Origin: Ardenticatenales bacterium
GTDB lineage: Bacteria; Chloroflexota; Anaerolineae; Promineifilales; UBA4811
NCBI GenBank assembly: GCA_013139935.1
Contig: WSZX01000303.1
Span: 1 to 10,867 of the forward strand
Reading direction: 5' to 3'
Length of the DNA stretch: 10,867 nt
The position numbers and the translations under genes were made by a program. The notes under the pieces were generated by a model, which saw only the letters and a list, made by a program, of their open reading frames with translations, was not told the DNA's origin and did not search any database. Positions 1 through 8,065 of this stretch are shown here, one piece after another (position 1 is the first letter of the stretch; each line of letters starts with the position of its first letter).

Positions 1-790
<790 letters not shown>

Positions 791-848
791 TAGTGTGGTA
801 CGGAGAACTTGGAGTTTTGACGATATCTGTTCAATTGAATAAAATAGT

Positions 849-968
849 CTCTTGGTGACTATAGCGACGGGGAAATACCCGGCTCCATCTCGAACCCGGA
901 AGTAAAGTCCGTCAGCGCCGATGGTACTTGGGGGGCAGCCCCCTGGGAGAGTAGGTCATTGCCAAGAG
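849..968 (+). rRNA. rrf: 5S ribosomal RNA
   Basis: The segment has the 5S layout. Terminal helix I is formed by GTCTCTTGG (847-855) and CCAAGAGAC (962-970). The conserved loop region CCATCTCGAACCCGGAAGTAAAG lies around 886-907, and GGGAGAGTAGGTCATTGCC leads into the 3' end. The length of about 120 nt is normal. The exact ends within the helix are estimated. Seven T residues (971-977) follow helix I directly, so the 5S terminal helix plus this T tract may itself act as the first termination signal of the rRNA operon. Confidence 0.96.
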
Positions 969-1045
969 ACTTTTTTTGTTGAAGGGCGTTTAGCTATCAA
1001 CCGTCAGCGGACAGGTGACTGCTGACGGCTAGAACCCAAAACACG

Positions 1046-1076
1046 GAGGCCGATGACAAGCTCATCGGCCTCTTTT
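1046..1076. terminator. Intrinsic terminator between the rRNA operon and the convergent secreted-protein gene
   Basis: A perfect 11-bp stem (1046-1056 with 1062-1072) closes a 5-nt loop CAAGC and is followed by TTTT on the + strand. On the - strand the hairpin is followed by CGTGTTTT, so it can also serve the large - strand gene that ends at 1092. A second hairpin just upstream (CCGTCAGC at 1001-1008 with GCTGACGG at 1021-1028, 12-nt loop) has no T tract. Confidence 0.85.
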
Positions 1077-1091
1077 GGTTGATGGGGCTGG

Positions 1092-4000
1092 CTATCGGAT
1101 GATGGGCGGCAAGTAAATCTTATACATGGTTTCTCCGCTGGCGACCAGGGCAAAGTTGGTGAAGTGATCTATCTGCATAACCACCAGGTTGGTGCAGGTG
1201 TCCAGGATGTAGCTGTCCGGGAAGGTCCAACTGTTGGTACTGGTGGAAAAGTAGGCTGGTTTGAGAAAATCCTCCTCGATTCCCCAGTCGACCAACTCAT
1301 AGTCATCATAGCGAAAGGCGACGATGACGTTCTGGTGAAAGCTGCTGATGATCGGTTGGCCCTGGCTGTCAACAGCCTCGAACGCCCAGCCGTACTTGAA
1401 AATGTCGGCGTGCGGTTGATGCGGCAAGGCGGCGATAGGGACGATGTGCAACGTCACCGTTCCGCTGACGGGCAGCGACCCGGCCGGCAGATAGATGCTG
1501 GTTCCATCGGTCAGGGATACGAACTGAGGATCGGCCGAATCCCAGGTGACGACCGCCGGGGATGGCTTGGGGTAGGGGCCGGCTAGCGTAAGGTCTTGCG
1601 TCGCGTTCCCCGAACCCAGGATGACTGATTTTCGGGCAGCCCAGAAAGCGGTCTCGGTTTCGTATACGCCGCCCACGTGCCAGGTGGTGTTGGAGATGGC
1701 GTCCAGGGTGTAGGCGCCGCCCAGTTCGGCCACGGACTTGGAATAGGCGCCGGCCGGCGACCAGCCCCAGACCAATGCCGTGCCGGTGATGCCGGGTGTC
1801 CCGCTGATGATGACGGTACCGCTGATGATGGCATCCGGCTCTTGGAATTGGAGGTCGAGCCCCGGTATGGTGCCGGGCGGCGCCAAGAGGCGCTTTATGG
1901 TGGGGTTCAGGTAGCCCGCTTCCGGTCCGCCCACCGCCCGCAGGTTGTAGACCCCGTGCGGCAGCCGGAGATGGAATCGACCGTCGTATCCCGGCCGCGT
2001 CTTGAGCGTGACCTCCTGCATCCCCCAGCCAATGCCGTCGGCTATGATGGTAGTCTGGGTGTAGGGATCACCGGCCGGATCGAGCACAGTCCCGGTCAAC
2101 AGGCTATCCTTCTCTGCCACCGGAAGTGAAACTAGTATGGTTTGTCCCGATTGGACCGGCACTTGTTTGCGGTGGGTGAGCTGCGCATAGTTGGCGGCCG
2201 GGTCGACCCGGTATCCCAGGTGCCACAGGTCGGCGCTGACGTCCATGCTAAAGGTACCATTGGCGGGGTCTATTGCCGTCTCCACCATGGCCCAGTCGCT
2301 CCAGGCCAGCACGTCCGCCTCCACACCCGTAATGACCACACTGCTCCGCCGGTCCCAAAGGCCGCCCTTCATGGTGGCGTCTTTGTCCCGCAGGGTGATG
2401 GTGACGGTTGCCGTCTGACCCACGCTCACAGCCACGTTGGTAGGAGCGCCAGGGGCCAGGTAGGGGGAGTTGGCCGCCAGTTTGACGGAGATGTCGTGCT
2501 CTCCAGACGGAACCCGGATAGTAAAGGTCCCATTTTCGACCGGAGCGCCGTTGATCTGCGCGCTGGCCCATCCAAATGCCTCGATCGCCGGATCGCCGCT
2601 TTGCGCCACCAGGTTGCCGACGATGGTCGCATCGGCCGTAGTGAGTTGAAACTCCACGTCAGGGGCAGTTTCGCCGCTGGCAACGGTTGCCACCTGGTGA
2701 GTGCCGGTGTAGATGTAGGGCAACTCTGGAGATGGGGCGGCGCTGACCCTCCAGGTCCCGGATATGACGGCCATGGTATAGTTGCCATCCGGGCCGGTCA
2801 TTGCCTCGCCATAGATATGGTCGCGTGTCCAGCCGGTCACCCGTACCCCCTCCACACCCATGCTGTTTGTATCCTTCACCGTGCCGGTAATGAGTGCATC
2901 CCGGGGGATGAGGGTGATGGTTCCAATATCCACGGTCGAGGTGGGCGGCAGGTGGACAACCGGCAGGGGCGGGCCGACGTACTGCGGATCGGCCGAGTGG
3001 ACCCATACCTTGTACGCGCCGTGCGGCAAGGCGATGTCGAAACTGCCATCCGGGCTGATCATCTGTCCGGCACCAACCCCTTCGCTGTTACGCAACTGCA
3101 CCGTCACGGTCAGGGCAGGTGCGCCGCCGCCGGGTAGTTCGATTTCCCCAATCACGTTGCTGTCGGCCGTCAACACCTGGAAGTCCACTGCTTTCAATTC
3201 GGGATTCTCGTCATAAGCAAAGTGGACGACCTGGGGCGGGAGCGGATAGACCCACTCGGCCGGGACGGTGCTGCTGATGGGTCGCACGGTGAGGGCCCAG
3301 GTACCGGCGCTGAGCCGGAGTTGGTAGCTACCATCGGTCGCGCTGAGTGTTCTGGCTTGGCCGGTGGCGTTCACCCGATGCGCCAGGATGAGCGCCTTTT
3401 CCACCGGGTCTCCCAGGTTGGTGTGCACAGCTCCCTCCACAACCTTGGGCGATGAGCGGAACCGAAGCAGGCCTACGTTTGTCTGCAAAGGGGGAACGCC
3501 AAAGATGATTGGGTCGGTGGGGAGTAGGTCGCTGCGCCAGTACGGGGGTTCGACCCGTAGCGCATAGGTGCCGGTGACCAGACCGCCAACTGAAAAGTAG
3601 CCGCCGGCGTTGCTCTCGTCCCGGGCGTGGCCGGGTGCATCCAGTCGGTAGACGTGGGCCACAGCGGATTGGATTGGGTTGCCGCCGGGGCTTTCGACGG
3701 CCCCAAAGACGTTGGCTATCTGCAATTGCAGGTCGGTGATTTGGGGGAGAGTGGGAGTGATGGTTTGGATGACCCGGTTCGACCACCAGTAGGGCTCATT
3801 TCCGGTGGGCCTGGCTTTGAGCACGTAGGTTCCCGTGATCACCCCGCCCATCTGGTACTGGCCATCCGGCGCCCAATCCCCCTCCATCAATTGGCCGTCG
3901 GTCCGATAGATGCCGACCCAGGCCGCGGCCGGGGTGACACCGTTCGGGCCGACGACCGTCCCGGAAAGGCAAGGGTAGGTGAGTGCGAGGGTACCGACGT

Positions 4001-4382
4001 TGATTGCTGCACCGGTAAGGTGGACGACCTGGAGGAACGAAGGGGTCAGAGGGGATGCATCGGGCGGCACGGCGCGCAACACGTAGTTGCCGTTGGGGGC
4101 CGGACCGAGGGTAAAGGCTCCTGTGTCCGGCGCCACTGTTGCCTGGCCGGCCAGAGTTCCGTCGGGCTGCCGGAGCTTGATGTGAGTTCCCGCCGGTGGC
4201 GGTTGCCCGTCAGGATCGGTCACGGTTCCGGTGAGATAACCGGCCGTCAGGCTGGGCGACCCTGTCATTTCCTCGGCGCTGCTGGCGCCCGCCGCCACGA
4301 CCAGCGAAATCGTGAGCATCAGTGCTCCACACAGTGCGAGCCCCAGATGCATCCAGCGTTGGCTGATTCTGGTAGTTTTCAT
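1092..4382 (-). CDS. Large secreted multi-repeat protein (carboxypeptidase-regulatory-like repeats)
   Basis: The 1096-residue product starts with a signal peptide: a basic stretch, a hydrophobic core at about 13-35, and likely cleavage near residue 36. I place the start at the ATG at 4382 because AAGGAGG lies 8 nt upstream; the in-frame ATG 24 nt earlier would overlap that site. The mature part consists of ten tandem repeats of about 89 residues, each opening with a pattern like (L/I)xGTVxDPxGxP. They begin near residues 50, 139, 225, 315, 410, 498, 587, 671, 761 and 852. Each carries a DGxYxL...GTYxLxAxP core, typical of carboxypeptidase regulatory-like or CnaB-type beta-sandwiches. Residues 960-1080 form a different module (IYLPAGSLPxSGTVTLHI ... 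DHFTNFAL), reminiscent of ZU5-like domains. The protein ends YKIYLPPIIR. The role is probably extracellular, structural or adhesive; no catalytic motif was seen. It converges on the rRNA operon. Confidence 0.9.
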   Translation of the reverse strand: MKTTRISQRWMHLGLALCGALMLTISLVVAAGASSAEEMTGSPSLTAGYLTGTVTDPDGQPPPAGTHIKLRQPDGTLAGQATVAPDTGAFTLGPAPNGNYVLRAVPPDASPLTPSFLQVVHLTGAAINVGTLALTYPCLSGTVVGPNGVTPAAAWVGIYRTDGQLMEGDWAPDGQYQMGGVITGTYVLKARPTGNEPYWWSNRVIQTITPTLPQITDLQLQIANVFGAVESPGGNPIQSAVAHVYRLDAPGHARDESNAGGYFSVGGLVTGTYALRVEPPYWRSDLLPTDPIIFGVPPLQTNVGLLRFRSSPKVVEGAVHTNLGDPVEKALILAHRVNATGQARTLSATDGSYQLRLSAGTWALTVRPISSTVPAEWVYPLPPQVVHFAYDENPELKAVDFQVLTADSNVIGEIELPGGGAPALTVTVQLRNSEGVGAGQMISPDGSFDIALPHGAYKVWVHSADPQYVGPPLPVVHLPPTSTVDIGTITLIPRDALITGTVKDTNSMGVEGVRVTGWTRDHIYGEAMTGPDGNYTMAVISGTWRVSAAPSPELPYIYTGTHQVATVASGETAPDVEFQLTTADATIVGNLVAQSGDPAIEAFGWASAQINGAPVENGTFTIRVPSGEHDISVKLAANSPYLAPGAPTNVAVSVGQTATVTITLRDKDATMKGGLWDRRSSVVITGVEADVLAWSDWAMVETAIDPANGTFSMDVSADLWHLGYRVDPAANYAQLTHRKQVPVQSGQTILVSLPVAEKDSLLTGTVLDPAGDPYTQTTIIADGIGWGMQEVTLKTRPGYDGRFHLRLPHGVYNLRAVGGPEAGYLNPTIKRLLAPPGTIPGLDLQFQEPDAIISGTVIISGTPGITGTALVWGWSPAGAYSKSVAELGGAYTLDAISNTTWHVGGVYETETAFWAARKSVILGSGNATQDLTLAGPYPKPSPAVVTWDSADPQFVSLTDGTSIYLPAGSLPVSGTVTLHIVPIAALPHQPHADIFKYGWAFEAVDSQGQPIISSFHQNVIVAFRYDDYELVDWGIEEDFLKPAYFSTSTNSWTFPDSYILDTCTNLVVMQIDHFTNFALVASGETMYKIYLPPIIR

Positions 4383-4515
4383 TTCTCCGCCCTCCTTGTA
4401 TAGCATGATTCTTTTCGCCAGATGATCTAGCCCAATGATTGCATCTGAGTGTTATCTGGGCCACACGAAAGTGTAAAAAGCTGGTAAAATGGAACCGACG
4501 GCGGTCTGCAGCCAG

Positions 4516-4543
4516 TTGCTACTTGAATTCGATCTAGTATAAT
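4516..4543 (+). promoter_or_regulatory. Sigma70-type promoter for the tRNA-Sec gene
   Basis: The -35 element TTGCTA (4516-4521), a 16-nt spacer and a perfect TATAAT (4538-4543) place the transcription start near 4550, about 38 nt before the mature tRNA 5' end. Nothing else lies between it and the tRNA, so it probably drives selC and perhaps the protease gene downstream. Confidence 0.65.
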
Positions 4544-4587
4544 GGGTGCGTTGTCCAGCATCTTGGTCTCGCGTGAGCCATCTACGC

Positions 4588-4683
4588 GGGAGTGGTTCGT
4601 GCCCGGTGGTGCGCCCGGTCTTCAAAACCGGTGGTGGGTTGCGCAGAGCAAGCCACGGTGGGTTCGACTCCCATCCACTCCCG
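4588..4683 (+). tRNA. selC: tRNA-Sec (anticodon TCA), selenocysteine tRNA
   Basis: This 96-nt tRNA decodes UGA as selenocysteine. Diagnostic features are all visible. The acceptor stem has 8 bp (GGGAGTGG 4588-4595 with CCACTCCC 4675-4682). The D stem has 6 bp with a CGGT loop (4598-4603 with 4608-4613). The anticodon loop CTTCAAA carries TCA at 4622-4624 on a CCGGT/ACCGG stem. The long variable arm has 9 paired positions with one G-G mismatch (about 4634-4654). The T stem has 5 bp with loop TTCGACT (4663-4669). The discriminator is G4683. This is the 8+5 acceptor/T architecture of bacterial tRNA-Sec, similar to the 95-nt E. coli gene. The genomic sequence after G73 is CCT, so CCA is completed after transcription. 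Its presence implies that the genome encodes SelA, SelB, SelD and at least one selenoprotein; none of these is in this window. Confidence 0.95.
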
Positions 4684-4702
4684 CCTTTTCTGTGGGCAGG
4701 AT

Positions 4703-5809
4703 ATGCCAGAATCACTAGGGAACAGCGTTAACCTGGTTCAACAGATATTCGACATCATAAGCGATGTCTTTGCTGTGGACGATTCAACGTCCGATTTTCC
4801 ACAACCCGGGGCCGTTCGGTTCCGCGGCCGGCTGATGATCCCGGTCAGTGAGGCGTATGCCAAGCTAAACCCGCGGTTCGAACCCTACCATCTCATTCCT
4901 GTCATCCGCAGGGTGGGTGATCAGGACGTACTGCTGGCCTTGCCGGCCACGGACCGCGCGGAGGTGCCAGTCGGCCGGCCCTGGCTGAATATCGTCCTCT
5001 TTCTGGCTACGGTCCTTACTGTCCTCATGGCCGGGGTTCAGCAGGATACGGGGAATTTCCTGGCGGACATATGGAGCGGCTGGCCATTTGCGGCCGGTTT
5101 GTTGTGCATTCTCCTCACGCATGAGTTCGGCCACTACTTTGCGGCCCAGTATCATGGCGTTGCGGCGACGCTGCCCTATTTCATTCCCATGCCGTTCAGC
5201 TTGCTGGGTACATTCGGCGCCGTCATCAGCATAAAGTCGCCGATCCGTGACCGAAAAGCCTTGCTGGACATTGGCGCGGCCGGGCCGCTGGCGGGCCTCA
5301 TTGTGGCGGTGCCGATCCTGCTGGTTGGACTGGCGCTATCCCCGGTGGATTCCCTGGCTCATTGCACGGCCGAAAATCCGTGCTTGATGGAGGGCAACTC
5401 GCTTTTGTATTTGGGGGCAAAGCTGCTTGTCAAAGGCCAAGTGCTGCCCAGCAACGGGGTAGATGTGATGCTACACCCGCTGGCTTTTGCTGGATGGGTG
5501 GGGATCTTGGTGACGAGCCTCAACCTGCTGCCGGTCGGGACCCTAGATGGAGGACATGTGGCCTTTGCATTGCTGGGCAATAAGGCGCGTCGTTTCTACC
5601 TTCCCGCCTTGGCCACCCTGATAGGGCTGGGTTTTCTGTGGGACGGGTGGTGGCTGTGGTCTGTGTTGCTCCTCCTTTTCGGCCGGATGCGGGCGCAGCC
5701 GCTGGACGACGCCACTCCGCTGGATGGCAAGCGAAAACTGGTGGCTGTGGCCTCTCTGCTGATCTTTGTCCTGACGTTTACGCCCTTGCCGATGGAGATC
5801 TTTTGGTGA
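4703..5809 (+). CDS. Site-2 protease family intramembrane metalloprotease (peptidase M50)
   Basis: The 368-residue membrane protein is a zinc-dependent protease that cuts substrates within or near the membrane. The zinc-binding motif HEFGH is at residues 140-144 within a hydrophobic segment (LLTHEFGHYFAA). The second conserved motif, NLLPVGTLDGGH, has its metal-ligand Asp at 282. About six hydrophobic segments are visible: near 90-110, 125-150, 190-215, 255-295, 295-330 and the C-terminus. A soluble N-terminal region of about 90 residues precedes them. The FGAVISIKSPIRDRKALLDIGAAGPLAG stretch resembles the cyanobacterial/plant EGY-type S2P group. I chose the ATG at 4703 because GGGCAGG precedes it; an upstream in-frame GTG would start inside the selC tRNA. 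Only 19 bp separate it from selC and no terminator is visible, so co-transcription is likely. The physiological substrate cannot be inferred. Confidence 0.9.
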   Translation: MPESLGNSVNLVQQIFDIISDVFAVDDSTSDFPQPGAVRFRGRLMIPVSEAYAKLNPRFEPYHLIPVIRRVGDQDVLLALPATDRAEVPVGRPWLNIVLFLATVLTVLMAGVQQDTGNFLADIWSGWPFAAGLLCILLTHEFGHYFAAQYHGVAATLPYFIPMPFSLLGTFGAVISIKSPIRDRKALLDIGAAGPLAGLIVAVPILLVGLALSPVDSLAHCTAENPCLMEGNSLLYLGAKLLVKGQVLPSNGVDVMLHPLAFAGWVGILVTSLNLLPVGTLDGGHVAFALLGNKARRFYLPALATLIGLGFLWDGWWLWSVLLLLFGRMRAQPLDDATPLDGKRKLVAVASLLIFVLTFTPLPMEIFW

Positions 5810-5815
5810 CCGGGG

Positions 5816-5833
5816 TTTGAACACGGAATCGGG
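5816..5833 (+). repeat. 18-bp imperfect direct repeat, first copy (second copy at 6205-6222)
   Basis: TTTGAACACGGAATCGGG here and TTTGAATACGGAATCAGG at 6205-6222 differ at two positions and lie 389 bp apart, flanking the inverted-repeat element and tRNA-Leu. The function is unknown; chance similarity or a dispersed short repeat are both possible. Confidence 0.45.
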
Positions 5834-5882
5834 CAATATGAGTATCTGTGGCACAGGTGGCAGTCTGGCGGGACACTGGTAA

Positions 5883-6050
5883 CTGATGTTCGGACAAGAG
5901 TTCGGACAATCATCGTTCTCCGCCTGCTGGCCGCCCTAAAAAGGGCAAGCGGTGGGTGTGTGCAGGGCGCTTCGCGCCCTGCACACACCCACCAATCCCT
6001 TGACACGGTCGCGAAAACAGGTTGTGTCCGAACTCATGTCCGAAGCCCAG
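5883..6050. mobile_element. MITE-like element with terminal inverted repeats and 6-bp target duplication
   Basis: A 168-bp segment is bounded by 26-bp inverted repeats (5883-5908 and 6025-6050) that match at 22 of 26 positions. Each arm reads inward as CTG, three variable bases, TTCGGACA, four bases (A/TGAG), and TTCGGACA again, so each arm holds two copies of an 8-mer with a 12-bp period. The direct repeat TGGTAA abuts both outer ends exactly (5877-5882 and 6051-6056), as expected for a target-site duplication. The middle holds a 20-bp perfect hairpin. No transposase is encoded, so this would be a non-autonomous element mobilised in trans. It sits between the protease gene and the tRNA-Leu promoter. 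Another reading is a regulatory site with paired operators. The structure is seen directly; mobility is inference. Confidence 0.6.
5951..5993. repeat. 20-bp perfect hairpin inside the inverted-repeat element
   Basis: Bases 5951-5970 pair perfectly with 5974-5993 around the 3-nt loop TTC. The apex is GGGCGC-TTC-GCGCCC and the base is GGTGGGTGTG. No T tract follows on either strand, so it is not a classic intrinsic terminator, although it may slow transcription after the protease gene. Its centre (5972) is close to the centre of the surrounding element (5966). A smaller palindrome GCCCTAAAAAGGGC lies just upstream (about 5933-5946). Confidence 0.85.
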
Positions 6051-6059
6051 TGGTAAGGA

Positions 6060-6087
6060 TTGTCCGCAAGACGGATTATGGTAGAAT
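6060..6087 (+). promoter_or_regulatory. Probable promoter of tRNA-Leu
   Basis: TTGTCC (6060-6065), a 16-nt spacer and TAGAAT (6082-6087) place the start near 6094, at or just before the mature tRNA 5' end. The -35 element begins 4 bp after the right-hand TGGTAA of the inverted-repeat element. Confidence 0.5.
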
Positions 6088-6094
6088 ACCGAAG

Positions 6095-6177
6095 GGGGCG
6101 GTGGCGAAATGGCAGACGCCGGAGACTTAAAATCTTCTGTCCTCACGGACGTGTGGGTTCGAATCCCACCCGCCCCA
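6095..6177 (+). tRNA. tRNA-Leu (anticodon TAA)
   Basis: This 83-nt class II tRNA reads UUA (and, by wobble, UUG) leucine codons. The acceptor stem is GGGGCGG (6095-6101) with CCGCCCC (6170-6176), with discriminator A6177. The D arm is GCG...CGC. The anticodon stem is GGAGA/TCTTC with loop CTTAAAA, anticodon TAA at 6128-6130. The long variable arm GTCC-TCAC-GGAC follows. The T arm is GTGGG-TTCGAAT-CCCAC. CCA is not encoded. The bases around its 3' end (6176-6185) are exactly complementary to 6261-6270, which may be coincidental. Confidence 0.97.
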
Positions 6178-6182
6178 TGTAC

Positions 6183-6211
6183 TTGAAAAGAAATAACTTT
6201 CCGCTTTGAAT
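6183..6211 (+). promoter_or_regulatory. Possible promoter for malQ
   Basis: TTGAAA (6183-6188), a 17-nt spacer and TTGAAT (6206-6211, 4 of 6 matches to TATAAT) lie just after tRNA-Leu and would give a malQ leader of about 190 nt. The match is weak; readthrough from the tRNA promoter is the alternative. The rest of 6212-6406 shows only small hairpins (for example AGGCG-AG-CGCCT near 6330) and no gene. Confidence 0.3.
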
Positions 6212-6406
6212 ACGGAATCAGGTGCACTGCGCATCCGCACAAGGCCGAGTTGTTTCTGAACAAGTACATGTACGCGCAGTCGGCACACATCCGGCTCCCC
6301 CGGTTTCCAGTGTCGGGCGGTTCCAGAATCGAGGCGAGCGCCTGGTTTGGATGGATAGCTCACCATCGATCGGGTCTGGCTCGCAGGATTGTCTAGGAGA
6401 GTTGCG

Positions 6407-7930
6407 ATGCGTTTTCCGCGGTCTGGCGGGGTGTTGGTCCATCCTACGTCGTTTCCCGGTCGTTATGGCATTGGGGACCTGGGCGACACTGCGTATCATT
6501 TCGTCGATTTCCTGACCCAGAGCAAGCAGAGCCATTGGCAAATCCTGCCGCTTGGCCCGACGGGCTATGGTGATTCACCGTATCAGGGCTTTTCCGCCTT
6601 TGCGGGCAACCCCTTACTGATCAGCCCCGATCGATTGGAGCGGGACGGATACCTTCCGGCCGAAGCTCTTGCCGACGTCCCTGACTTGACAGCGCACCGG
6701 GTGGATTTTGGCCCGGTAATCGAGTACAAGAGGAACCTGCTCTCATCGGCCTATTCGCATTTCGAATCCCGAGGGACTCGGGAACAGCGGGACGCGTTCC
6801 ACCGGTTCTGCCATGAGAACGGAAGCTGGCTGGATGATTATGCTCTCTTCATGGCGCTCAAGGTGCACCACATGGGCCACCGAGGTGGAATGTGGAATAC
6901 CTGGCCGAAAGAGATCGCCCTTCGCCGGCCGGCCGCCATGGAGCGTTGGTCACGCAGTATGGCGACACAGGTTGAATTCCACCAGTTTCAGCAGTTTCTC
7001 TTTTTTGGGCAGTGGCTCGAACTCAGATCATATGCCAACGAACGTGGCATTCGCATCATCGGTGATGTCCCGATATTCGTCGCATTTGACAGCGCCGACG
7101 TGTGGGCGAATCAGGACCTGTTCTACCTGAAGAACGATGGTTCGCCGTCAGTGATTGCTGGGGTTCCGCCTGACTATTTCAGCGAGACCGGCCAACGATG
7201 GGGCAACCCGCTCTACCGATGGGACCAGATGGCGAGGGATGGATATGCCTGGTGGATCAAGCGCCTGCAGATGGTCTTTACACAGGTGGACATGGTGCGG
7301 ATTGATCATTTTCGTGGCTTTGAGGCCTACTGGGAAATCCCGGCCGAGGAGGAGACGGCTGTCGTCGGCCGATGGGTCAAAGGGCCCGGGAGTGTCTTTT
7401 TCGAGGCCATGCACGAGGCGCTGGGGGATCTGCCCATCATTGCCGAGGACTTGGGGGTCATCACTCCGGCGGTGGTTGAGCTGCGCGATCAGTTCGATTT
7501 TCCCGGGATGAAGATCCTTCAGTTCGCCTTTGGCGGCGAGCAAAACAGCGATTTCCTTCCTTTTCGTTTTTCCAGCAACTGCGTTGTCTATGTGGGCACT
7601 CATGACAACGAGACCGCGATCGGTTGGTACCTCAATGCCAGCGAGGAAGAGCGGGACCACGTCCGTCGCTATCTTTCCCGAGATGGGCATGATATCGCCT
7701 GGGGCTTGATTCGCCTCGCCTATGCCTCCGTAGCAGACACCGCCATCGCCACCATGCAAGATCTGATGACGCTCGGGAACGAAGGGCGGATGAACTACCC
7801 CAGTAGGCCCAGCGGCAATTGGCAGTGGAGGTACTCATCGGAGATGTTGACCGATGAGATCGCCCACCGTTTGGCTCGGATCACAGAGTTGTACGGCCGA
7901 GCACCGGCAACTGACCACGGAGGGGAGTGA
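6407..7930 (+). CDS. malQ: 4-alpha-glucanotransferase (amylomaltase, GH77)
   Basis: The 507-residue cytoplasmic enzyme transfers alpha-1,4-glucan segments between maltodextrins, releasing glucose. It acts in glycogen/maltodextrin metabolism. The GH77 hallmarks are present: an N-terminal GVLVHPTSFPGRYGIGDLG stretch, SHWQILPLGPTGYGDSPYQ, the nucleophile Asp300 in VRIDHFRGF, the acid/base Glu347 in IAEDLG, and the third carboxylate Asp400 in GTHDNET. The order and spacing fit the compact bacterial amylomaltases of about 500 residues, such as that of Thermus. I chose the ATG at 6407 because AGGAG lies 7 nt upstream; an in-frame TTG at 6389 is less likely. It stands alone after tRNA-Leu, without glgP or malP beside it in this window. 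It appears complete. Confidence 0.96.
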   Translation: MRFPRSGGVLVHPTSFPGRYGIGDLGDTAYHFVDFLTQSKQSHWQILPLGPTGYGDSPYQGFSAFAGNPLLISPDRLERDGYLPAEALADVPDLTAHRVDFGPVIEYKRNLLSSAYSHFESRGTREQRDAFHRFCHENGSWLDDYALFMALKVHHMGHRGGMWNTWPKEIALRRPAAMERWSRSMATQVEFHQFQQFLFFGQWLELRSYANERGIRIIGDVPIFVAFDSADVWANQDLFYLKNDGSPSVIAGVPPDYFSETGQRWGNPLYRWDQMARDGYAWWIKRLQMVFTQVDMVRIDHFRGFEAYWEIPAEEETAVVGRWVKGPGSVFFEAMHEALGDLPIIAEDLGVITPAVVELRDQFDFPGMKILQFAFGGEQNSDFLPFRFSSNCVVYVGTHDNETAIGWYLNASEEERDHVRRYLSRDGHDIAWGLIRLAYASVADTAIATMQDLMTLGNEGRMNYPSRPSGNWQWRYSSEMLTDEIAHRLARITELYGRAPATDHGGE

Positions 7931-8032
7931 GATCCGGTGGCGCCTGCGGTGTCGTCAGATGCGGCCGGATTGGGTTTCCGGACCGCTGCAGATGGCGCGG
8001 TGGCGCTCGGGGGGCGTGAGGAGCTGGCTATT

Positions 8033-8065
8033 GCCGCGTGAATCCTGTCTCCTTGTTCACGCGGC
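8033..8065. repeat. 10-bp perfect hairpin between malQ and the hydrolase-like gene
   Basis: GCCGCGTGAA (8033-8042) pairs perfectly with TTCACGCGGC (8056-8065) around a 13-nt loop. No T tract follows, so a classic terminator is unlikely. Its 3' arm ends 11 nt before the ATG at 8077 and could hide the ribosome binding region. The 146-bp gap 7931-8076 holds no convincing gene, only a 34-codon GTG frame (7937-8041) whose stop lies in the hairpin. Confidence 0.6.

Noticed and set aside
2142..3137. Long + strand frame of 331 codons opposite the secreted repeat protein
   Set aside because: It is antisense to a clear repeat-containing gene and shows no recognisable domain or ribosome binding site; a GC-rich shadow frame.
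4452..4715. Minus-strand frame with GSGWESNPP
   Set aside because: It is the antisense translation of the selenocysteine tRNA, another common annotation artefact.
5888..6044. Repeated TTCGGACA units considered as a CRISPR or iteron array
   Set aside because: There are only two copies per arm, in inverted arrangement, with 4-bp gaps and no spacers; terminal inverted repeats explain them better.
5810..6127. Open frame of 106 codons after the TGA that ends the M50 protease, a possible second Sec readthrough
   Set aside because: The translation is arginine-rich and not protein-like, it runs through the perfect hairpin and inverted repeats into tRNA-Leu, and the protease ends naturally after its last membrane segment.
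5910..6290. Minus-strand frame containing GGIRTHT...EDFKSPASA
   Set aside because: This is the antisense translation of tRNA-Leu, a well-known false protein in databases; the DNA is fully explained by the tRNA and the inverted-repeat element.
7148..7759. Minus-strand frame of 203 codons inside malQ
   Set aside because: It is a shadow of the GH77 coding sequence with no supporting motif.
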